Positions 1 to 64,000 of a stretch of DNA of 64,000 nt are shown piece after piece; position 1 is the stretch's first letter; the number at the start of each line of letters is the position of its first letter. The notes under the pieces are model-generated. The model was not told where the DNA came from. It saw nothing but the letters and a program-made list of their open reading frames with translations, and searched no databases. Both the position numbers and the translations under genes were made by a program. This DNA comes from Amorphochlora amoebiformis (lineage: Eukaryota > Cercozoa > Chlorarachniophyceae). The stretch lies in NCBI GenBank assembly GCA_054601695.1, contig BAAHQB010000167.1, forward strand, positions 1 to 64,000. Direction: 5' to 3'.

Positions 1-1230
1 AACCCTAACACGACACCCTAACCCGACACCCTAACCCGACACCCTAACCCGACACCCTAACCCGACACCCGACACCCTAACCCGACACCCGACACCCTAA
101 CCCTAACCCGACACCCTAACCCTAACCCGACACCCTAACCCTAACCCGACACCCTAACCCTAACCCGACACCCTAACCCTAACCCGACACCCTAACCCTA
201 ACCCTAACCCGACACCCTAACCCTAACCCGACACCCTAACCCTAACCCGACACCCTAACCCGACACCCTAACCCGACACCCTAACCCTAACCCGACACCC
301 TAACCCGACACCCTAACCCGACACCCTAACCCTAACCCGACACCCTAACCCGACACCCTAACCCTAACCCGACACCCTAACCCTAACCCGACACCCTAAC
401 CCGACACCCTAACCCGACACCCTAACCCGACACCCTAACCCTAACCCGACACCCTAACCCGACACCCTAACCCGACACCCTAACCCGACACCCTAACCCG
501 ACACCCTAACCCTAACCCGACACCCTAACCCTAACCCTAACCCGACACCCTAACCCTAACCCGACACCCTAACCCGACACCCTAACCCGACACCCTAACC
601 CTAACCCGACACCCTAACCCGACACCCTAACCCTAACCCGACACCCTAACCCTAACCCTAACCCTAACCCGACACCCTAACCCTAACCCTAACCCGACAC
701 CCTAACCCGACACCCTAACCCGACACCCTAACCCGACACCCTAACCCGACACCCTAACCCTAATCCGACACCCTAACCCGACACCCTAACCCGACACCCT
801 AACCCTAACCCGACACCCTAACCCTAACCCGACACCCTAACCCTAACCCGACACCCTAACCCTAACCCGACACCCTAACCCTAACCCGACATTCTAACCT
901 TAACCCGACACCCTAACCCGACACCCTAACCCGACACCCTAACCCGACACCGTAACCCGACACCCTAACCCGACACCCTAACCCGACACCCTAACCCGAC
1001 ACCCGACACCCTAACCCGACACCCTAACCCGACACCCTAACCCTAACCCGACACCCTAACCCTAACCCGACACCCTAACCCTAACCCTAACCCTAACCCG
1101 ACACCCTAACCCGACACCCTAACCCGACACCCTAACCCTAATCCTAACCCTAACCCTATTCCTAACCCTAACCCGACACCGTAACCCTAACCCTAACCGA
1201 CACCCTAACCCTAACCCTAACCCTAACCCT
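1..1230. repeat. Telomeric repeat tract (CCCTAA with CCCGACA variant)
   Basis: Uninterrupted C-rich repeats read 5' to 3' from base 1, the orientation expected for the left end of a chromosome (G-strand TTAGGG running toward the terminus). Two units are interspersed: the 6-mer CCCTAA and the 7-mer CCCGACA, often as the 13-bp composite CCCTAACCCGACA. A few point variants occur (around 765, 890, 950, 1140 and 1160). The last clean hexamers end near 1230, where unique sequence begins. TTAGGG telomeres are established in many eukaryotes; the variant unit is seen here directly. Confidence 0.97.
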
Positions 1231-1918
1231 TAATAAGTGCAATTATTTACTTGAATGCATGTTCAAAAATTGATTGGCTGTGGCACCAACTGGTGTAACA
1301 ACTATAATAATTATTGGAATGTTGACTCGCGGCATCGTCTAGACCCGCCACCCTAACCCTAACCATAACCCGACACCCTAACCCGACACCCTCCTAACCC
1401 GACACCCTAGACACCCTAAACCGACACCCTAATCCTCGCGGCAACACTACCTATCTAGCCTATACTCTAGATCTAGATACTACAGTGACTAGTACTATAT
1501 CTAGTTAGCTAGGTTAGATCTCTCTACTAGCAGATGCTAGAGATGCTAGGATGGCTACGTAGACCCTTGATCTAGTTGATATACTCATGATACTCTAGAT
1601 ACTCTCGCTTCTCTAGCTTCTGCGTAGATCTTAGTGATCCACGTGATTTAGAACTTCTGGCATCCGTCTACTTTCAGTCCGTAGTATGCCTAATATGTCT
1701 AGATGTCACTGCTGGTGTGTGCATGATGTGGAAGTGTATCATGACCAGGCTATCGCTAGTATACGTATACGTATATCTGACCTCGGAATGAGTTTTATTA
1801 CCAGACCAATATGTAGTTAGTTTGAACATCAACCCAGTGCGCCTGGCACGGCATAAACATAGCAAATCGGATCTGGAGAGTTATGGGTCGATGGTGTACA
1901 GGCGAAGTTGAGAAGATT
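1231..1918. other. Short subtelomeric region, no gene seen
   Basis: Unique, AT-leaning sequence between the telomere and the stop codon of the first gene. It holds a degenerate telomeric block (1335-1434) and a stretch at about 1444-1640 in which the tetramer CTAG recurs roughly a dozen times. Short open frames here show no recognisable protein, and I saw no tRNA or rRNA. The subtelomere is therefore under 0.7 kb before the first gene. Confidence 0.7.
1335..1434. repeat. Interstitial telomeric block flanked by 9-bp direct repeats
   Basis: About 100 bp of degenerate CCCTAA/CCCGACA repeats separated from the terminal tract by roughly 100 bp of unique sequence. The block is bracketed by two exact copies of CTCGCGGCA, at 1326-1334 and 1435-1443. 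A flanking direct repeat of this kind is what filled-in staggered-break repair or an insertion event would leave. The direct repeat is seen; the mechanism is inferred. Confidence 0.75.
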
Positions 1919-2540
1919 TTAAGACTCGTCGGGGCTTGCACTGGTGAAGCGAACAAGCTTCACCTCGATTAAGTGGTCGAAAAACCCCTCGCAAAGCTTT
2001 CGATGACGATCCTTTAAGAGTTTGCCCTGAAGTTTAAAATGTTAGGGAGGCAGATTGGTATGTGTTGAGCGATACATACCTTGTGCTTGGCCACGAAACC
2101 ATCCCAGGCAGCACAGAATGGGTCGATATCTACGTCAGTTTCGCTGTCATTGGAATTTGCGGCGTTTGAAACCAGCGGCCGGCTGACTTTAGGCTTGATA
2201 GAAGACTTGGCCTTATCTTGTCTCGCTTGTTTGCTCGCATGCTTCTTCTCAGCGGAAAAGACTCGCTGACCGTTTCGCGTTCGGTTCGCGATAATTATCT
2301 TCTCCGATCGATCGCTGTCGACGCTAAGCAGGTCGGAGGGGTTTCGCTTAATCTTATTTTGAGAGAGGGCAGGGGTGTCTTCGCTGACACCCCCTCCTAG
2401 GTCTTTCTTCAGTTGTTTTCGGTCCCAGAACCTTTGCGCATATTTTTTAAATATATTAATATACATGTATATTTAGTAGGTACTTATACCTATGAATCTA
2501 TGTATATTCACATTTATACGTACGTATGTGTATGCATGTG

Positions 2541-2610
<70 letters not shown>

Positions 2611-2612
2611 CG

Positions 2613-2646
<34 letters not shown>

Positions 2647-2870
2647 CATATAATATACATATATTATTTACACATGGATATATGTTCATCATGTCAGTAA
2701 TGAAATACATATGTATGAATATATGCATATACGGACTATACCTACATATATTATTTACACATGGATATATGTTCATCATGTCAGTAATGAAATACATATG
2801 TATGAATATATGCATATACGCACTATATCTACATATATATTATACATATATATATATATATATAAATATA

Positions 2871-2947
<77 letters not shown>

Positions 2948-4440
2948 GAATATATATATTTACATATTATTCTTTGTGTATTTATGTGCTCTACACGCCA
3001 TTCCGAAAACTCGCAAACCCTCTGGTACATTTACATGAGGTTTTCATCTTAGGTTTATGGTTAGGTTGGAATTAGGGCTAGGTTTAAGGCTAGAATCTAG
3101 GCAAGGGGATTGCTGTATTGTTCCACTTTGGAGATTCTTGGTGTTGGTTTGAATTTTGGGTAAGGGGTAGTTTAAGATGCGGCACATCGGATTCTCGCTA
3201 CGATGGTTTGTATGCTGACCTCTGAGCAATTCTAAGTAGCATGTGTCGCTGATCAGGGATTTCTTCGGTATATCCGTTCTGCAAGATGAACTTCCTGAAA
3301 GCATAATATCAAGATCACAGGGACAGCGTCGACTGAAATCTGACGTGATCTATCCGATATGGGGTTGTGAGATGAGGTGGTATGGTGCGATTACGAGACG
3401 TGGTGATGCAATGGATGGGTGGGAGTCATTAGTGATTGCTATCCCACCTGAGGGCACTCTTGGTCCAGTCTTCCGGACTATCTTTTGCATGCGTTTGTGC
3501 AGGTGGTTGATTCTCACCATCCTCCTTAATATTCCTGGAATCTAGAACCTTGAAGTCGTCTTCAGATGCCTGGGAGAGTTGCGGTTCTATGGTTGCATCA
3601 TCGCTATCCTGTAACAGTAGGTTATGTTTTAATACAGCAAAGGGAATAGCGCCTAATGTTGCGTTATTGATTCCACAAGCTCCAATGCACCTGCGAGTTT
3701 GCATCCTCTTGGCTCGCAACCTTCTGAGGAGTCTGTGTATCAAGGAGGGTCTTCGTTTCCTTCTTGCCAGCCTGCGGGGAAGACTTATGTTTTTTGGGGT
3801 GGGGCTTGGAGAAGGTTGTGGATTTCCGCTTCACTTGCAGCGGACGGTAGCTGGTCAGCCTGATTACGTAACAATGAATGCCTACTTTACAATATTTAGT
3901 GTGTATTGTACTTCTTGTCGTAGGCAAGTCGTTTGCCCTTATCCGATAGAATACGGTAGGCCTCCTTAATCTCTGCAAACTTCTCGGCGGAACCGTGCTC
4001 CTTATTCTTGTCCGGATGCCATCGAAGTGCAGCTGCATGGTACGCCCGCTTCAACATCTTTTCGGTGGCAGATCGCTCAATCCCAAGGATCCCGTAGTAG
4101 TTCTTAACCTCTTCCCTCTCCTGCGTGCTTGTGATTAGTTGGTTCTCTTGTCAATATACAGGGCATACCAGGTATTCGCCAGGGTTGGATTCGTCTACAA
4201 TACCATTCTTCACTAGATTTCGCCATTTGTCCTTGAGATGAACATTTGTACGGCATGCGCTGGCAAAAAAGGAGTGTCACAAAAGAATATTCCGTTGCAC
4301 GCGGGTGATTTTCACTTGAAAATTCCTTTAAAATCGTCCAGAATTCTTCGCCATTGTGGACCATGCTTTTGGAAGCCTTGGACAAGAGCTTCCTGTTCCT
4401 CCAGCGTCCAACTGACTCGCCCACGCTTCTCCTTCGTCAT
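1919..4440 (-). CDS. Telobox Myb domain plus J-domain protein (8 exons, 429 aa)
   Basis: Likely a nuclear DNA-binding J-domain co-chaperone. Exons 1-2 encode a Myb/SANT domain (aa 8-60) with the three spaced tryptophans W11, W30 and W54, and the telobox signature [13 protein letters not shown] (aa 45-57), as in TRF and plant TRB telomere-binding proteins. Exon 3 encodes a J-domain (aa 76-140) with HPD at 107-109, the Hsp70-stimulating motif. The tail has basic clusters (KRK at 152-154, KKHK at 164-167; possible nuclear signal), a Ser/Asp-rich linker, and a C-terminal region unlike any family I recognise. The start ATG (4438-4440) immediately precedes the Myb domain; the stop is at 1919-1921. 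All seven introns are GT-AG and phases agree. It shares a 131-bp divergent promoter with the CEP164-like gene. DNAJC2/zuotin is an alternative, but there SANT domains follow the J-domain. Telomere binding is inference. Confidence 0.88.
2671..2844. repeat. 87-bp tandem duplication (two copies)
   Basis: A unit beginning CACATGGATATATGTTCATC is present at 2671 and again at 2758, nearly identical across 87 bp (differences include ACGGACTATACC versus ACGCACTATATC). It lies in intron 6 of the telobox/J-domain gene, between TA tracts. Confidence 0.85.
3912..4120 (-). other. J-domain exon
   Basis: A single 209-nt exon encodes nearly the whole J-domain. It begins with the helix I motif NYYGILGI, continues with helix II ([17 protein letters not shown], including the HPD loop) and helix III ([14 protein letters not shown]). 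No zinc-finger or Gly/Phe-rich region follows, so this is a class C (type III) J-domain protein. Confidence 0.93.
4169..4440 (-). other. Telobox Myb DNA-binding domain (exons 1-2)
   Basis: Exon 1 supplies the first helix ([15 protein letters not shown]) and the second (WRRILDDF). A 56-bp intron (4260-4315) then interrupts the domain before the recognition helix [13 protein letters not shown]. The VxLKDKWRN pattern is the established hallmark of telomere-repeat-binding Myb domains in animals, fungi and plants. The intron splits an Asn codon (AA, then C) and joining the exons restores the motif exactly. Confidence 0.9.
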
Positions 4441-4571
4441 GGAAGGTGGAGAGGCTGACTGGAGGGAGGCGGTTTGCAAAATGCGCAAAAATCTTTTTAT
4501 AGAAATATGGAAAAATATGAACTGAAAAAGTCGGCTCGGGGCGTCAACGGGCGACCATCAGCTCACGTTCG
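4441..4571. promoter_or_regulatory. Bidirectional promoter between telobox/J gene and CEP164-like gene
   Basis: Only 131 bp separate the two divergent start codons, so both promoters and both 5' UTRs must fit here. The centre is A/T-rich (about 4486-4530) with TTTTTATAGAAATATGG resembling a TATA region; flanks are GC-richer. No telomere-like CCCTAA hexamer is present in this spacer. Promoter function is inferred from geometry. Confidence 0.55.
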
Positions 4572-27339
<22,768 letters not shown>

Positions 27340-27655
27340 ACTTGGGGCAAGAGTCAGAAGATATATGGTCAAGTTTAAGCTGTTAATCACTACTAGATTC
27401 TAGAGATTTAGTCACGGACGGCAACATAGCGATAAGTAAGTTGTCACTCTTCAAGATCATATTTATTTATATTTAATCTGCCAAAATCTGAAAATACAGT
27501 ATCAGACAGACTATCTAGCGACCCGTATGATACCAAATTTACTGTAGTATATAACAATTCAACTATGTCTATTGAAAACCGTATTTATATTAGTAGTCTG
27601 GCATTCTATAATATGCATCTACTCTCTAGACTCTCAAGCTCATTTATACATATGT

Positions 27656-27739
<84 letters not shown>

Positions 27740-27916
27740 ATATATATATGTGTATATATATATGTATATATATGTATATACTAGATGTGTGTATACTAGA
27801 TATGTACTAGATGTATGTACTAGATGTGTAAATATGTGCATGTGTACACATATATCTAGATATATACTAGATATATCTAGATATCTAGGATATATATTAT
27901 ATATAAATATATATAT

Positions 27917-28504
27917 GTCAAGCATATTGACAATTGAAGTTAAAGATTTCAAAGTACTAACGAGTTCGGGTATCGGCGGTCAAATTTTTTGTGTACTCAT
28001 TAGACTCAGTGACATAACTCTAGTAACTTGAGCATATCTTCTATCATCGGCAGTCCGACCTACACTGGCTAAAGTCTAGAAAGTTGATAAACAACATTGG
28101 GCCGGACCGTATTCGAACTTTATACGGCTAGCATGATCGTACGTACGTATACCTATATATGCAACGCGTATAATGCAGTTGGAACGTTGTAATTCCTTAA
28201 ATTTAATTATACGTACGTACGTACGCATAACAGTGTATATGTATGTTTTAGTGTATATGTGTATAGGTGTATATGTATGTGTATGTATGTATGTATATGT
28301 GTATCGGTCATACTGGTGCGTACGCACTGTCGTATTACATGACTCGTGTGTATCTAGTTTGCGTCCGTATGTACGCATGCATGCACTATTATGAGTCATC
28401 ATATTTTACTGAGTACGTTCAACGTACGTACAACACGGTAAACGTTACAGTAAGCTATGAAAATTAATACTACACACCTGTCAATAGCTGGGACTTACTG
28501 TATT

Positions 28505-28581
<77 letters not shown>

Positions 28582-28906
28582 GTATGTATATATGTGTAAA
28601 TACAGTAAATCCCAGCGATTGACTGGTGTGTATTATTAATTTTCATAGCTTGCTGTAACGTTTACCGTGTTGTACGTACGTTCGATCATGCTAGCCGTAT
28701 AAAGTTTTAATACGGTCCGGCCCAACGTTGTTTATCGACTTTCTAGACTTTAGCTAGTGTAGGTGGGGCTGCCGATGATAGAAGATATGCTCAAGTTACT
28801 AGAGTCTAGAGAGTTAGATCACTGAGTCTAATGAGAACACAAAAAATTTGACCGCCGATACCCGAACTCGTTAGTAGTATGAAATCTTCAACTTCAATTG
28901 CTTGAC
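27917..28906. repeat. Foldback element (long imperfect inverted repeat around a TA core)
   Basis: The left arm, starting GTCAAGCA at 27917, reads as the reverse complement of the right arm (28594-28906), ending TGCTTGAC. Matching stretches include GAGTTCGGGTATCGGCGGTC on the left with GACCGCCGATACCCGAACTC on the right, and ACACGGTAAACGTTACAG on the left with CTGTAACGTTTACCGTGT on the right. The arms meet at a (TA)n core (about 28508-28593). The left arm is about 280 bp longer because of an internal segment (28150-28421). No transposase frame is visible, so a non-autonomous MITE-like or foldback element, or a simple palindromic duplication, is possible. Confidence 0.85.
28150..28421. mobile_element. 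Segment inserted in left arm of the foldback, flanked by 9-bp repeats
   Basis: This segment has no counterpart in the right arm. It is bordered by ACGTACGTA at 28141-28149 and again at 28422-28430, while the right arm carries a single copy at the equivalent site. That is the pattern of a target-site duplication, though the 9-mer is itself a simple ACGT repeat and the match could be coincidental. I found no clear terminal inverted repeats or coding capacity. Confidence 0.4.
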
Positions 28907-29137
28907 ACGGGTTCCGACATATTCAAGTTGATTAATGAATGGCAATGATCAACATTCTAGACATTGTCAAATTTAAATTAGGATGCCATGTGTAAGTACT
29001 TCCTACTCATGATCATACATATGTATGCACTAGCTACAGGGATCATTGCCGACCGTGACACGTGCCAAAATCGTGATCTATTTTCGGTCTTAGAGAGGCC
29101 TGTGCATTCTAGACTAGATGGAACCAATCATTGCTGA

Positions 29138-44227
<15,090 letters not shown>

Positions 44228-44659
44228 TTTCTATGTGCGCGGAGGGGCGTCCGCTGCAGGTTGTCTCCCGCTCAGATTTGTCGGTGATGTACCCCTCTTT
44301 GGGACCGAAAAGATATTTGGCTGGAGGTGTCCCCCAAATGTCCTGTCGGACTATCGCAATATTGTAACAGACCCTAACCCTAACCCTAACCCGTAACATA
44401 TAAGTATGTAGATATGTGACATATGTACGTCGATATGTCACATATTTATATAGATATGTAACATATGTATGTCGATATGATAGTCATGTGACATATGTAT
44501 GTCTATATGTGACATATGTAGCCCTAACACCCTCTCGGTGCAGACCCGCATTAATCTGGTTTCCAAATTAAAAAGAAATTAAATCGTGCGAAGATACAGA
44601 GGGGAAAGACCAGGCCCCGATCCCATCATCCTAGGCACCTCCGCCTCGCATCACCGACT
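44228..44659. promoter_or_regulatory. Bidirectional promoter region between PurL and spatacsin-like genes
   Basis: 432 bp separate the two divergent starts. The region contains three tandem CCCTAA hexamers (about 44371-44390), a further CCCTAACACCC near 44522, and between them (about 44397-44520) a repeated ATGTGACATATGTA(C/T)GTCGATATG motif in three diverged copies with several CATATG palindromes. In plants, telo boxes (AAACCCTAA) in promoters are known binding sites for telobox Myb proteins; a comparable role here is inference. Confidence 0.5.

Positions 44660-64000
<19,341 letters not shown>

Larger units (their letters stand above)
1919..4440 (-). other. Exon map of the telobox/J-domain gene
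   Basis: Exons in transcript order: 4440-4316, 4259-4169, 4120-3912, 3859-3691, 3608-3448, 3294-3220, 2431-2080, 2026-1919. Lengths are 125, 91, 209, 169, 161, 75, 352 and 108 nt, totalling 1290 nt (430 codons including stop). Intron 6 (2432-3219) is the only long one; it holds TA repeats, an 87-bp tandem duplication and TTAGGG-like degenerate sequence. No 5' or 3' UTR boundary can be fixed from sequence. Confidence 0.85.
27340..29137. other. Convergent intergenic region, no gene seen
   Basis: The CEP164-like stop (27339) and the PurL stop (29138 on the minus strand) face each other across 1.8 kb. It holds a TA tract (about 27660-27725), a run of CTAGAT/TAGATAT motifs (about 27780-27890), a foldback inverted repeat (27917-28906), and plain AT-rich sequence with no convincing reading frame. 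Both 3' UTRs and polyadenylation sites must lie here. Confidence 0.7.

Noticed and set aside
1-1230. Regularly spaced repeats that could be mistaken for a CRISPR array
   Set aside because: There are no unique spacers; the unit is a 6/7-nt telomeric repeat at a chromosome end in an intron-bearing eukaryotic sequence.
3243-3969. Plus-strand open frames of 100-139 codons
   Set aside because: They are antisense to exons 4-6 of the telobox/J-domain gene, whose minus-strand model is supported by domains and phase.
1919-4440. Annotation of the first gene as DNAJC2/zuotin
   Set aside because: DNAJC2 has the J-domain first and two SANT domains at the C-terminus. Here a single telobox Myb is N-terminal and the C-terminus has no SANT motif.
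27400-29065. Possible outer terminal repeats (TCACGGACGGCAA near 27411 and TTGCCGACCGTGA near 29048) extending the foldback
   Set aside because: Only about 12 of 13 bases match and the intervening flanks are unrelated, so this may be chance; I limited the element to the clearly paired arms.

Overview
This window is the left end of a linear nuclear chromosome from an intron-rich microbial eukaryote. It opens with about 1.2 kb of telomeric C-strand repeats (CCCTAA mixed with a CCCGACA variant) and runs inward through four spliced genes. The organism cannot be named from sequence alone. TTAGGG-type telomeres, a CEP164-like basal-body protein, a eukaryote-type PurL and a spatacsin homologue point to a ciliated or flagellated protist or alga. 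Coding exons are mostly 25-140 nt with ordinary base composition. Introns are largely (TA)n microsatellite, so nearly all long open frames rich in Ile-Tyr are translations of TA repeats and not genes.

Layout: 1-1230 telomere; 1231-1918 short subtelomere with a second degenerate telomeric block. 1919-4440 (-) is an 8-exon gene for a 429-aa protein joining a telobox-type Myb domain to a J-domain. 4441-4571 is a divergent promoter. 4572-27339 (+) is a 52-exon, 1234-aa CEP164-like WW and coiled-coil protein with a tandemly duplicated exon block. 27340-29137 is a convergent intergenic region holding a foldback inverted repeat. 29138-44227 (-) is a 36-exon, 1327-aa phosphoribosylformylglycinamidine synthase. 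44228-44659 is a second divergent promoter with telomere-like hexamers. 44660 to beyond 64000 (+) is a spatacsin (SPG11)-like gene, 3' incomplete.

The first three gene models were built by hand from splice sites and reading-frame phase. Each closes in frame from start to stop, which is strong internal support. The spatacsin model is phase-consistent over most exons but unresolved at 48.6-50.0 kb. The genes do not form one pathway: one is a possible telomere or chromatin factor, one ciliary, one purine synthesis and one lysosome/AP-5 related.

The most unusual item is the telobox-Myb plus J-domain gene, which lies about 0.7 kb from the telomeric tract its DNA-binding domain would be expected to recognise. 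Other items worth following are the mixed telomere repeat, a telomeric block bracketed by 9-bp direct repeats, the exon-block duplication, the foldback element, and a 1-kb homopolymer/GA/CG tract inside an intron.
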